Shown in pieces: positions 1-11,199 of a DNA stretch of 64,000 nucleotides (its first letter is position 1; each line of letters opens with the position of its first letter). Under the pieces are notes generated by a model. That model made no database searches. It worked only from the letters and a program-made list of their open reading frames with translations, and was not told the origin of the DNA. This stretch comes from Epiperipatus broadwayi (Eukaryota > Onychophora > Udeonychophora > Euonychophora > Peripatidae). Made by a program: the position numbers and the translations under genes. The DNA is taken from NCBI GenBank assembly GCA_028023455.1, contig JAQFVV010000021.1, positions 5,976,853-6,040,852 on the forward strand. Direction: 5' to 3'.

Positions 1-3000
1 AGGAATATTTCATATTGCAAAAATCGTTTGATTTAAAAACCAAGATTTTATTTTATGCATAAATTTATTTTTTAAAAAAGTTATCTACAAATAACAATAA
101 ATAAAAGTCTCAAGAATGTAAAGATAATTTATTTTTCAACTTAAATTAAAAAAAACTAAAGTTTAAGACAAATGTGAAAGTATTGGTCACATATTGAAGT
201 AACCAATTACATTTCACTTCAGTGCATTTAAGGAAAACAGAATTAATTATATCATTATCTATAATTATTGTACTATGTCAATAGCAATGATGCATTTTGA
301 ATTTGATATAGGTCTATATCAAATTACTTATTATTATATAGGTAAATTAAAAAAAATACATCTCCAAAATATTTGAACAGTAATGTTTTTATGTCTCATA
401 TTATAGCCATACAGTTGGGTACATATGTAAGTTCATACTGGCCATTTTTTAAAAAAAGTAAAATTATATAATTTAATCATTTTTATTAATTTTGAGTACT
501 TAATTTAGTTATTTTTTAATTTCAATGTATAAATCTTCATCCATTATTATTATTATTATTATTTTATAATTCACTTTCAATATATTTTCTAAGTTTATTT
601 TTTATGAACTTTTACAGATTTAATTTATATATTACTAAATTACTTTTTTTTTTTTTTTCGTTATCTTTTTTCAGAAAAAAAATTATATTTAAAATAAAGA
701 GAAATCCATTGAGTATATATATATATATAAATTTAACTAGAATCAGTCAAGAGAAAAGACATTCACAATTTATAAGACATTTAAAGAGATATAAAATAAA
801 AACTGTTATTAGTGATGTGCGTATATACTTATATTTCTACAAATTATAATCCCCAAACTTAATTACATTAGTGGGGTCATATGAAAAAAAATCAAAATAA
901 TAATAATAATAATTTAATTGTAATTAAAGCTAGTTTAGTAAAAAAAAGAAAAAGAAATTTTTACCTTTTAAGTTTTCTTCATTTTATATATATATCTATT
1001 TCAGAGGCAAAATTTAAGACATGAAATTATTATTTAATTCGATAATTACATATATGTTGATAAGCATAAAGGAAAGATGGCTTCCACTTTTAGGGATAAA
1101 AATTTAGCGCGCGTTTAAACGTATATGTATAATTAAATATTCAGTTATATATATATAATTAATAAAGTATAAATTTACATTAAAACTCTACAGAGTATTA
1201 TTAATAAAATGCCAATTTAATTTGTATTTGAGTACAAATTAGTTATTATAATTTTATTTAAAAAATTTAAAATTATAAAAAATATGATTTTGTTTTCCTT
1301 TATGTGCATGAATACATAAATTTGAGGTTGATGTGTGTGTATATATGTGTTGAATGTATTTACAGACATACCCATATATCTAAGATCTATATTTTTGTGT
1401 ATAGATATTTGCATTTTTCTTCGTTTGTGTATCTATCTACATATATGTCTATGTGTATAGTTGTTTGTGTGTATAGATATTTGCATTTTTGTTCGTGTAT
1501 GTGTTTGTATATGCAATAGATAAATTTACAGGAAGGTGAACAAATAACAAAACTACATCTTATTAACTTATTATATGTACAAAATTAAAACGAAATACCA
1601 AGATAACATTTTTTTAAACTAGTACAACCCCAAGGAAATGATGTACAATCTCTTTCAAAAGTTGATATTAAATTTATAAGATAAAGAAGAAATAACTGAT
1701 CTATACATGGTTGAAAAAAAAGGTAAAATGTCGATACCTAGAGTACAAATTTTCAAACTGCTATACTGTTTAATATTTAAAAATCAGTAACATAAGGGGT
1801 GGTGACCACATTAAATATTAATGAATTCTATTAGAACCATCTGTGATCCACAATTCCTCTTATTGAGAAAGATCAATGCTTATTCAAAGACTTTGTAGCC
1901 AAAAAGCACAGAACACCATCATGGACATTGCACAACTGAATTCTTCAGTGTCTACCAAAATAATCCTTCATCAGATTCACAATCAGATCATTTATAAAAA
2001 CATAATTACTTCAAAAATCTATCGTTTTTTTGATGTCAATGCTACAAGGTAAAAAGCGTAAGAGGTATGCAGGTGGTAATTGGAAGGGTAAATAATATAA
2101 TTCATTGTTAATCAATTTTCCAATTCTGGAAAGAGTTTATATCAGTAGCTTATCTACAAGATTGTTTTATTCATATTTAAAAGTATATAAACAAACTTAT
2201 TATTTGGGAAGACATTTTGATCCTATAATTACTATCGGAAGACCTCATTAGAGTTGTATACTATCTGAACATTTTGAAAGAGTGGGTTCATTTGCAGTGG
2301 TAAAAATTGGGGAGATAACATTGTGATATTAAAAAAAAAATAATGATTCAATTTTTGTAGCCTGTAAGTAGGCAAATATTGTCCTGTGAGGTTTAATTCA
2401 CACATAAGAGTATCTGGTTAACACATAGAAGATTTATAGTTTAACCTCCAACTAAATCAGGTAAAAAAAGTCTGAAATTGAATAAAATGATTTGGTTTGC
2501 TTTTCACTTTGATTGGAAAATGTCTCTTGACACAGACTTAATATATTTACTATCTTTTATCAACAGTTTTACATAGGGCAATGTTAAACAAAATTCTTGT
2601 TTACTAGTACTTCTCTCTCTGTGTGCCTTTCTTTTTTTAAATATTGAATCAGATTTTTAATTGTTTTTTGCCAATGATAAAAATGTTTGACAAATTCTGA
2701 CTAAAATGAATTTGATTTGCTTGACAATTGAATGAGTATTTAAATATGGTTTGTTGTTTTCTTTAATTGCAGTTAAAATAATTAAAAATGCTTGTGTACA
2801 AACATAATAATAATTAATTTCAGTCATGAAATAGTTACAGTGGCATTTTTATTAGGTCAATGAATTTGTTCAATTATATTCTAAACTATAATTTTAAAAT
2901 TCACTATATGTGAGTGCGCATTGGATATAAGTATATCTTTATAAACTTATATGTATAAATACATAAATACACCCAGAAATTTATCTTTTCTACTTTGCAC

Positions 3001-3002
3001 AT
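1..3002. other. AT-rich non-coding spacer
   Basis: No gene or named repeat is supported here. Short open frames read as low-complexity AT translation. Visible structure is limited to a short ATT run near 547-562, AT dinucleotide runs, and an imperfect direct repeat (about 1396-1432 and 1467-1504, period about 72) built on the words tgtgtatagatatttgcat. Confidence 0.6.
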
Positions 3003-3005
3003 GCG

Positions 3006-3021
3006 TACACACACACGCACG

Positions 3022-3052
<31 letters not shown>

Positions 3053-3053
3053 G
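3006..3053. repeat. (AC)n(AT)n microsatellite
   Basis: A dinucleotide tract that begins as alternating AC with occasional CGC interruptions and changes to AT at about 3037. It is a simple repeat with no coding meaning. Confidence 0.95.
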
Positions 3054-3235
3054 ATTAAATATTCATCTTACAATTCAAACTTATAACTAGCACATTGTGG
3101 CGGTAATGCCTTCTGAAATAAAATTTGAACAACCAAGTATTTTCAGTTGGGTTTGCAAGATCCACATATTTTTCCAATTGCCACACCAATTTTTTTTGTA
3201 TTTATTGATATTTATTACACAAATATATAATGGTT

Positions 3236-3310
3236 CTCAAGCGTTGGTGGCTGCCTTACAAGCAGTTGTCCCAGGTTCACTTCCCGGCTGATGCTTTGAC
3301 ACATGAGGAA
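3236..3310 (+). repeat. tRNA-derived SINE (S1), internally deleted copy
   Basis: This matches the S1 SINE seen best at 38576-38665: it starts aagcgttggtgg, has lost the A-box segment, and continues through ctgccttacaagcag, the B-box-like ggttcacttcc and the closing gatgctttgacaca. The closing TTGACA(T/C)A and a short A-rich end are shared with the other copies. The lost A box makes it transcriptionally dead. Confidence 0.75.
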
Positions 3311-4137
3311 AATATATAATGGTTTATTTTTAGAAAGCATTTAAAACAAATACTTTCCAATAAATGAATAAGTGATAATAAACATTTTTTATTAGTTAAA
3401 ATATTAGGGTATTCTCTTTAATGTTAGATATATGGTAATTAAGTTTAATTAAGCTCAAATATGTCTACATATAAACAGATGTAATTAGAGGAGTACTACA
3501 ACTAAGCAATAGCATCTAATTTTCCTAAGTAACAACTTGTCATTGCTGGCTTTCTCCTAAAACAATTTATTCTAACAACCCACATTTAAGCCGATTCAGA
3601 TAAAACTTAATGGTTCTCTTACTATTAAAAATCTATATATTTCCAGTCATCTGATTTCTATTCTAATGGACCTATGTAATCATTATAGAATGAAGAATGA
3701 ATGTATGAGATCCTCTACTGACATATTTCAAGAATTGTAATATTTTCTGCATTAAAAATTACTTAATGTTCTCTAATTTTACTCTACAGAAAATGCAGTT
3801 AGTTATTAGTACAAATAGCAGTCGTCATCATAAAAATAAATGTGATGTTAGTGCCTTCTTAGTTTATTAACTCTGTGTACAAGTGAGTAGAAAGAGATGA
3901 AAGGTTTTAAAAAATAAGATTATTTAGCACTTATAAGGAATGTATAAATAGATTGCTTTTTAATAGTTATATAAAGACTCAATAAGTCAAAAATATGACC
4001 TACTGGAATAAATTGTTTTAGGAAAGTGAGCTCCCATAGATTATCATTAAATGCTACAACATGGTTAAAATACTACTGTATTGTCTAGTTAACCTAGTTG
4101 GCTTGTAATGGGAAACTTAACACATGTATATACATAA
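3311..4137. other. AT-rich spacer
   Basis: Nothing recognisable as gene, RNA or repeat on either strand. Confidence 0.55.
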
Positions 4138-4349
4138 ATTTACTAAGACAATAAAACCAATTATTCAAGGTTTTAATAGGTTTATAAATGCAGATGATAA
4201 CAATCAACCCTTAAGTTATCAACAATCTCAACCTGTAGTCAAGGCAACATCCTTTAACAATAAAGGAATTACCACCTTTATCTATGATGTGATGTATTTA
4301 TATAGAAACTAAAGATTGCAACTTACTCAAAGAGTGTGAGATTAATAAT
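4138..4349 (+). repeat. Family A repeat, unit 1, left part
   Basis: Begins tttactaagacaataaaac and runs to gtgtgagattaataat. The same sequence recurs at 8206-8451, inverted at 8446-8935, and again at 9772-9965. The unit is cut here by the palindromic PLE; its remaining 150 bp resume at 8056. Rejoined across the insertion, the unit is about 360 bp. Short internal hairpins (ttaacaataaaggaattaccacctttat) are present. Coding content is nil. Confidence 0.85.
4337..4349. repeat. Target-site duplication, left copy
   Basis: tgagattaataat, identical to 8043-8055. The two copies bracket the palindromic Penelope-like insertion, and the family A repeat is continuous if one copy plus the insert is removed. 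Confidence 0.85.
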
Positions 4350-4419
4350 AGTAATCAAAAAATAATAATTCTTTACAATAGCTATATAATCAAATAATAA
4401 TTTTATACATAAAAAGCAT

Positions 4420-4462
4420 TTTCAGCACCTGCTTTGGTGCCCCTTTCAAATGTTACTAATCT
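4420..4462 (-). ncRNA. Hammerhead-like relic at the 3' end of the left PLE copy
   Basis: On the minus strand the sequence has stem II gcacc-aaagca-ggtgc followed by TGAAA and an AT-rich segment. The upstream core reads TTGAAAG where CUGANGA is expected, so the core is damaged. Position (PLE 3' flank) fits the hammerheads known in PLE terminal repeats. The mirrored copy is at 7884-7926 (+). Only the stem and GAAA are clear. Confidence 0.35.
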
Positions 4463-4660
4463 ATTTAACATTAACGAATCACCTGACATAAAGCCATCCA
4501 GTGTCCAATAATGGAATTTAAACAAATAATAATAATATAAATAATTAAAACAAATCAAAACCCTCATATATAAACTCAATAATTACAAAACAATTGATTA
4601 TATCATAACATTATATTAAACAATATTACATGCATTTTTTATACAATCATATATATCAAC

Positions 4661-6155
4661 TTATATAATTTTCCATTCATTTTTAATCAACCAATTATTA
4701 ACCAAATTTGTAGAAGTCTTATAAATATTCATACAATTAGTCAAATTATTTTTAATATAATATGTTTCATATATTTGCCTTCTTTTTGGATCTTTGATGA
4801 AATTTAAATATTTAATACTTTTTGTAGCATCTATTCTATGGCCATATTTCAAGTAGTGAATATATAATGCAGACCTATCATCTCTTCTTTTAATAGCATT
4901 GTTATGTTCTTTGGCTCTTACCTCTAATTGTTTTCCAGTATGCCCAAAGTAAATCATTTTACAAATTTTGCATGTAATTTTATATACAATTCCTTTTTTG
5001 AACTGTAAATCATCCCTTAACCTATAATTACCTATTAATTGATCAAGATTTTTACTATTTGACCAGCCAATATTTATATTCTCATCAATATAATTTTTAT
5101 TATACCTTAAAGTATTATAAATCCTAGGATAATATGAAAGTTTAATCCATTTCTTACTTGATTCATTATTACCATTATCAATACCATCATTATTCTCAAA
5201 AATTTTATCATCTACCATAGATTTTTTAGAAGTAAAAAATATATTGCTAATAGTTTTAGGATTATATCCATAATCTTTATATAATTTAATAAATTGATTC
5301 TTTTGCAATTGAGCTACACTTTTATCTATATTGTATTTATCATTCCTATATTTAAAATTTTTAATTACTGCTAATTTTTGTACCCATGCTTGTTGTGAAT
5401 CTACATGAATAATTTTTCTTAATTTATGTTCTTTAATAAAATGTTTTAAAGTAATTTTATTATCGTTATCTATATTAATTTCTATATCTAAATATTTAAT
5501 CTTATCTTCAAATTCTACTTTAGTAAATTTAATTTTATATATATTATTATTATTAAACTCATTATAAATATTATTCATTACTCTTTTATTACCAATAATT
5601 AAAATATCATCAACATATCTAGAATAATGTATTATTTCTTGACTAATTAGCCTTTTTTTAATTACAATATTTTCTAATTCATTTATAAATATTGATGATA
5701 TTAAGCCACTAATTGCACAACCCATGATCCATCCCTCATTTATATTCCAAAATTCATTATTATATTTAAAATACAAACTATTGTGTATTAATTTTAAACC
5801 CTCTTCAATAATATTTATTATGTTTATATCATTTATATATTTACTTAAATTTTTTTATTAATATATCTATACTTAAATTTAAGTCTTGGAATACTTGGAT
5901 ACATTTTTTCAATATCCATTGTAATACTATTAATTTTATATTATTTAATTTATCAATAATACAGTCTGAATTCTTTATAGAATATTTATCATATCCTAAA
6001 ATATTTGTTATCCATTTATTTATATACTTACAAAACTTTTGTAAAATAAAATTGCTAAAGTTAAACAACAGCCTCAATGGGTTATTATTTTTATGAGTTT
6101 TAACCTTTGTAAAAATATATGGATTTTCATAAGAAGAAGGATACAATAATTTATA
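4661..6155 (-). pseudogene. PLE reverse transcriptase/GIY-YIG endonuclease, left copy
   Basis: Encodes the PLE polyprotein that would copy element RNA into a nicked chromosomal target. The longest open stretch (read from about 5850 down to 4661) contains RT motif B (GWIMGCAISGLISS), the catalytic YVDD within HYSRYVDDILIIG, a thumb region, and a C-terminal GIY-YIG nuclease: GIVYKITCKICK with a CxxC pair, then IYFGHTG, a conserved Arg in LEVRAKEH, and a downstream Glu in YETYYIKN. The upstream part (6146-5841) carries the conserved SSYENPYIFTKVKTHK block and, in another frame, RT motif A (MDIEKMYPSIP). A one-base insertion in an A/T run near 5850 and a short deletion near 5925 break the frame. 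The true N-terminus is missing, so this is a 5'-truncated, dead copy, but the catalytic half is unbroken and better preserved than in the right arm. It forms the left arm of the palindrome. Confidence 0.9.
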
Positions 6156-6188
6156 TTCATTTATATATATATTATAGATATTATATTA

Positions 6189-7683
6189 TTGTATTCTTCT
6201 TCTTATGAAAATCCATATATTTTTACAGAGGTTAAAATACATAAAAATAATAACCCATTGAGGCTGTTGTTTAACTTTAGCAATTTTATTTTAGAGAAGT
6301 TTTGTAAGTATATAAATAAATGGATCACCAGTATTTTAGAATATGGTGAATATTCTATAAAGAATGCTGATTGTATTATTGATAAATTAAATAGTATAAA
6401 ATTAAATAGGAATCAAAGTATTTTTAAATGGATATTGAAAAAATGTATCCAAGTATTCCAAGACTTAAAAGTATAGATATATTAATAAAAAAATTAAGTA
6501 AATATATAAATGATATAAACATAATAAATATTATTGAAGAGGGTTTAAAAATAATACCCAATAGTTTGTATTTTAAATATAATAATGAATTTTGGAATAT
6601 AAATGAGGGATGGATCATGGGTTGTGCAATTAGTGGCTTAATATCATCAATATTTATAAATGAATTAGAAAATATTGTAATTAAAAAAAGGCTGATTAGT
6701 CAAGAAATAATACATTATTCTAGATATGTTGATGATATTTTAATTATTGGTAATAAAAGAGTAATGAATAATATTTATAATGAGTTTAATAATAATATAT
6801 ATATATAAAATTAAATTTACTAAAGTAGAATTTGAAGATAAGATTAAATATTTAGATATAGAAATTAATATAGATAATGATAATAAAATTAGTTTAAAAC
6901 ATTTTATTAAAGAACATAAATTAAGAAAAATTATTCATGTAGATTCACAACAAGCATGGGTACAAAAATTAGCAGTAATTAAAAATTTTAAATATAGGAA
7001 TGATAAATACAATATAGATAAAAGTGTAGCTCAATTGCAAAAGAATCAATTTATTAAATTATATAAAGATTATGGATATAATCCTAAAACTATTAGCAAT
7101 ATATTTTTTTACTTCTAAAAAATCTATGGTAGATGATAAAATTTTTGAGAATAATGATGGTATTGATAATGGTAATAATGAATCAAGTAAGAAATGGATT
7201 AAACTTTCATATTATCCTAGGATTTATAATACTTTAAGGTATAATAAAAATTATATTGATGAGAATATAAATATTGGCTGGTCAAATAGTAAAAATCTTG
7301 ATCAATTAATAGGTAATTATAGGTTAAGGGATGATTTACAGTTCAAAAAAGGAATTGTATATAAAATTACATGCAAAATTTGTAAAATGATTTACTTTGG
7401 GCATACTGGAAAACAATTAGAGGTAAGAGCCAAAGAACATAACAATGCTATTAAAAGAAGAGATGATAGGTCTGCATTATATATTCACTACTTGAAATAT
7501 GGCCATAGAATAGATGCTACAAAAAGTATTAAATATTTAAATTTCATCAAAGATCCAAAAAGAAGGCAAATATATGAAACATATTATATTAAAAATAATT
7601 TGACTAATTGTATGAATATTTATAAGACTTCTACAAATTTGGTTAATAATTGGTTGATTAAAAATGAATGGAAAATTATATAA
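6189..7683 (+). pseudogene. PLE reverse transcriptase/GIY-YIG endonuclease, right copy
   Basis: Mirror copy of the left arm. Reading in pieces: 6189-6476 gives the upstream block with SYENPYIFTEVK; 6428-6808 gives motif A (MDIEKMYPSIP), motif B (GWIMGCAISGLISS) and YVDD; 6780-7118 gives the thumb region; 7072-7683 gives the GIY-YIG domain (GIVYKITC, CKIC, IYFGHTG, YETYYIKN) and the stop. Frame breaks lie near 6425, at an expanded AT run near 6800 and at a T run near 7106; the left arm is intact at the last two. The C-terminal 150 residues are essentially identical between arms. Loss of the 5' end at the same place as in the left arm suggests that truncation and inversion happened together. 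Not functional as it stands. Confidence 0.9.
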
Positions 7684-8042
7684 GTTGATATATATAATTG
7701 TATAAAAATGCATGTAATATTGTTTAATATATTGTTATGATATAATCAATTGTTTTGTAATTATTGAATTTATATATGAGGGTTTGGATTTGTTTTAATT
7801 ATTTATATTATTATTGTTTGTTTTAATTCCATTATTGGACACTGGATGGCTTTATGTCAGGTGATTCATTAATGTTAAATAGATTAGTAACATTTGAAAA
7901 AGGCACCAAAGCAGTTGCTGAAAAAAGCTTTTTATGTATAGAATTATTATTTGATTATATAGCTGCTGTAAAGAATTATTATTATTTTTTGATGATTATT
8001 TTGTGGAAGAGCAGCATAAGGATTTTTATTCCTTTTCAATTT
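7684..8042 (+). repeat. 3' flank of right PLE copy
   Basis: Non-coding tail of the element after the stop codon; the mirror image lies at 4350-4660. It includes attggacactggatggc and the stem-loop ggcaccaaagcag. The two tails align to within about 35 bp of the target duplication, where the right copy has extra sequence (about 8010-8042). Confidence 0.75.
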
Positions 8043-8055
8043 TGAGATTAATAAT
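8043..8055. repeat. Target-site duplication, right copy
   Basis: tgagattaataat, identical to 4337-4349; the interrupted family A unit continues directly after it. Confidence 0.85.
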
Positions 8056-8451
8056 GCAAAGAAGTTTAAACAAACCTCATTAATCAGGAAAATATAACGT
8101 GTTCTGAAAGCAGATTAATAAATAGTCAATTATAACTTTCAGATTCTGAAAGCAGACTAATAAGCAGTGATTTATAACATCCAATTAGAGTATAAAGTAT
8201 ATATTTACTAAGACAATAAAACTAATTACTCAGGGCTTTAGTAAGTTTATAAATAAAGATAATAACAATAAACCCTTAAGCACTCAGCAATCTCAACCTG
8301 TAGCCAAGGCAACCTTCTTTTTTTTTCATATGTCATAGCATTGGCCGGGAGGCGAACCCACAACTATAAAGATGGTACCAACCAACTTTATCTATGGTCT
8401 GATATATTTGTATAGACACTAAATATTGCAACTTGACTAAGAAGTGTGAGT
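8056..8451 (+). repeat. Family A repeat: end of unit 1 and unit 2
   Basis: 8056-8205 completes the unit interrupted by the PLE (gcaaagaagtttaaacaaac through the paired words ctgaaagcagattaataa and ctgaaagcagactaataag). Unit 2 starts at 8206 with the same tttactaagacaataaaac opening and ends at gtgtgag. It holds a SINE scrap at about 8311-8372. The two units are in direct tandem order. Confidence 0.8.
8311..8372 (-). repeat. tRNA-derived SINE (S1), 3' fragment
   Basis: Reading the minus strand gives the B-box-like gggttcgcctcccggccaat and atgctatgacatatg followed by an A-rich tail, the 3' half of the S1 SINE. It sits inside a family A unit between the words aaggcaacc and accaactttatc. Confidence 0.7.
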
Positions 8452-8935
8452 TGCAATCTTTAGTATAAACATATTAGAGCATAGATGAAGGTACTATCAC
8501 AGTCATTGTTAAAAAAAAGGTCTTACAGTTTGAGATTGTGGATAGCTTAAGGGTTGATTGTTATCTACATTTATAAACCTATGAAAGCCTTGAGTAATTG
8601 GTTTTATTGTCTTAGTAACTATATACTTTATATGGTGGAAGTTATAAATGACTGTTTATTAATCTGCTTTCAAAATCTGGAAGTTATAATTAACTATTTA
8701 TTAGTTTGCTTTCAGAACAGTTTACATTTGCCTGATTAATGAGGTTTATTTAACCTTCTTTGCATTATTAATCTCACACCCCTTGGTCAAGTTGCAGTCT
8801 TTAGCAACTATATAAATATATCAACCCATAGATAAAGGTGGTACCACCTTTATTGCTAAAGGAGGATGCCTTGACTACAGGTTGATATTGTTGATAGCTT
8901 AAGAGTTGTCACACACATAAATGTTTTTAAGCTTA
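8446..8935 (-). repeat. Family A repeat, inverted units
   Basis: The family A sequence now runs on the opposite strand: ttgcaatctttag, cttaagggttgattgttatc, ttggttttattgtcttagtaa, then cctgattaatgaggtt and ctttgcattattaatctcac, followed by a further inverted partial unit to about 8935 (ttgcagtctttag to gatagcttaagag). Together with 4138-8451 the order is two direct then two inverted units, meeting near 8448. Confidence 0.8.
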
Positions 8936-9740
8936 ATTAAATGTAATGTCTACATTTGCAGCTAAATAGAAAACACTAATTTGTAAATTAATAAAAAATA
9001 AGTAATCAGTTCTGTATTTCTTGGAAAGTTATTGCTATAAATGAATGCAGGCCATTGCATATTTATGCAAAATGCCAATAAATGAATATACACAAAAAGA
9101 CATGTAGCAGATGATTCAGTTGGAGAGACTTGAGTAGTTGAAAAGCATTTTGGTAGACAATGTAAATATTTCTTCATAAATGTGTCATGTGTATGTTTGA
9201 AATATAAGATCAATCTTTAATTATGCATGTGCATGTGTGTGTATGGAGAGTAGGATAAATGCTCATGGGATCATTTATCTTTTTCATATATTTTTATTAA
9301 AGTGATAAAAGTTTGCATAGTCAAATATGTTTTAAATAGGGATGTATTATCCATGGGAAAAAAGAGGGATAGACTTATACTAATCATCCCTGTGTGGTTG
9401 TATTTAATGAGAATTGGTATATCAATCTTTAATTAAGTTTCAAGTTTATATCTGGATTAAAATTGATTTGATAATCTCAAGCCTAATAAATGATTAATAA
9501 TAATTGTTAATATATTTATCTAAAGAGAATATTGTCAAATCTGTTATTGCAAGAAATTTGATGCTTATAGATTAAATTGTAATAATTTGACATTGATAAA
9601 TACTGAATACAAATGATGAAAACATGGGAGAAGTTGTGACCTGAAATAACCGAAGAATACTAGTTAGGCTAGAAATTTATTTTTTTGAGGGGAAGGGTAA
9701 TTTACAGATGCTTTCATTTATGTGATTAAAGTCTGGAGAA
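8936..9740. other. AT-rich spacer
   Basis: No gene or repeat family recognised. Confidence 0.5.
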
Positions 9741-9749
9741 TAAAATAAA

Positions 9750-9773
9750 AAAAATATATATATATATATATAA
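9750..9773. repeat. (AT)n microsatellite
   Basis: Short A then AT run adjoining a family A copy. Confidence 0.85.
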
Positions 9774-9965
9774 TCATTAAAACCGGTCAACACTTAGAAA
9801 ATCAACAATTACAAACCGTTGTTAAGGTAACCTTCTTTTAACAATAAAGGTGGAATCCCACTTTTATTATGGTCTAATACACTTATATAGACACTAAAGA
9901 TTGCAACTTGACCCCAGAGATTGAAATTATTGATACAAAGAAGTTTTATATTGGGATTGTCTAAA
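9774..9965 (+). repeat. Family A repeat, diverged solo unit
   Basis: Shares caacaattacaaaccgttg-ttaaggtaaccttcttttaac, aataaaggtgg, tatagacactaaagattgc and gattgaaattattgatacaaagaag with the units at 4.1-8.9 kb, in direct orientation but clearly more diverged. Confidence 0.65.
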
Positions 9966-10243
9966 TATTGAGTGTTTTTAATGATTACTTATAAGCCTAT
10001 TTAGCCTTGAGCATTATTACATTTATGTATAAGAATGTGCCTGTCTATATAGATAAATTTGTGTTCAACACGCACACAGATGTAGTGAATTTAAGTTTAG
10101 GATTATAAATTAGACTATAACTGAATTAGTTTATTATGTTAATGACATAGAAAACTATTTTATGACAGAAATTATTCTACTATTATGTAACTAAATGTAC
10201 AGACAATTTGCTGCTGCTACAACAAAATACTTTGTTATTTTAA

Positions 10244-10361
10244 TGTCAAGCATTGTTAGCCAAGAGGTCAGTGCAGCCGCCTTGCAAGCAAGCAGTTGGT
10301 TGCAGACGGTTGTTGCGGGTTCGCCTCCTGGCCGATACTATGACATATATATATATATATA
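10244..10361 (+). repeat. tRNA-derived SINE (S1, long form)
   Basis: tRNA-like head gcattgttagccaagaggtc (A-box region), cagccgccttgcaagcaagc, an extra segment ggttgcagacggttgttgc not present in the short form, then a B-box-like gggttcgcctcctggccga and TATGACATA running into an AT repeat tail. Pol III-type SINE; the B box departs from the tRNA consensus at one position. Confidence 0.85.
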
Positions 10362-10739
10362 AAGAAAGCAACAATCTGTATTTAAATACCTTATTCAATT
10401 GTCAAGCAAATAAAATTAATTTTAGTGAAAGGTTATAGAACCTCTTTCATCCATCACAGCACTTACAAAACTCACAACAATTAATAATCTGGTTTAATGA
10501 AGTATATGTAAGTCACAATTCTGATATTGCTCCAGGCTGTATTGCCAATTGTTTAGAAACATAATAAGTTTACTTACACCTGTATCAAGAGGCATTTGAG
10601 CACCAGTATAGTAATCAGAGAACCACCATCTTATTCAATTGGCCAGATACTTTCTATTTCATCTTATTTAGTTGGAAACTATTCATCAGCCAGAAACTTT
10701 TAGGGACTGTTCAAAATATCTCAGAATAATATTCCATAA

Positions 10740-11195
10740 AGATAATATCACCATTATCATCAAGGTTATCACCATTTATTATTTGCAACCATTACGGATC
10801 CACTGTAGGGTAAATGTTGAAGTTTAATCCTATTTCTCCAATATGCAGTCTCTCTCCATATCATAAAAACACAACTTTTTTACTTCATTTATCTAACTCA
10901 CATATTCTTTCTAGATCTTTTATAATCTTTTGATTTAAGACTCCAGCTGTTATCATCTCTTCTAGAATTATGTCCAGCCCAGTTCAATGTCATTCTTTTA
11001 ATTTTTTCAGTGATGGTATTAATAACTCTTTGCTTTCTCATCACATATTCTACCTTTGATCCATTTTTGTTACTCCTAACATCTCTCTCCATATTTCATT
11101 AAGTAGTCTGAAGTCTCTGAATTGCATTTTTGTCAAGGGTCCAATTTTGATATCCATAAGTAAAAAGTGATAAAACAAAACTGTTAATAAAGTTA
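10740..11195 (-). pseudogene. RTE-type LINE, 3' fragment
   Basis: Matches the C-terminal part of the RTE copies at 49001-51062 and 32736-34560. On the minus strand the words for SLTYGYQNWTL, ERDVRSNKN, ITEKIKRMTLNWAGHNSRRDD and KRSRK can be read in pieces, corresponding to LTYGSETWTL, RDRKRN, IEKIKRLKWSWAGHIARRDD and KRPRR in the best copy. It ends with a degenerate ATC-rich tail, the usual RTE 3' terminus. Frameshifts and missing codons make it a dead 5'-truncated copy. Confidence 0.75.
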
Positions 11196-11199
11196 TTTA

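Larger units (their letters stand above)
4350..8042. mobile_element. Head-to-head palindromic Penelope-like element
   Basis: Two nearly identical copies of one PLE face away from a centre near 6166: the left copy is read on the minus strand and the right copy on the plus strand. Each carries a reverse transcriptase (YVDD) joined to a GIY-YIG endonuclease, then about 350 bp of 3' sequence that ends just inside a shared 13-bp target duplication. Both copies are cut at their 5' ends at almost the same point (inside the RT N-terminus). The arms differ by a few substitutions and small indels, so the pair is young. PLEs are known for inverted and partly tandem copies; that the whole palindrome entered as one event is inferred from the single flanking duplication. 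An assembly artefact is the alternative. Confidence 0.88.

Noticed and set aside
604-849. 81-codon open frame near the left end
   Set aside because: Phe/Ile/Lys/Tyr-rich composition expected from AT-rich DNA; no motif.
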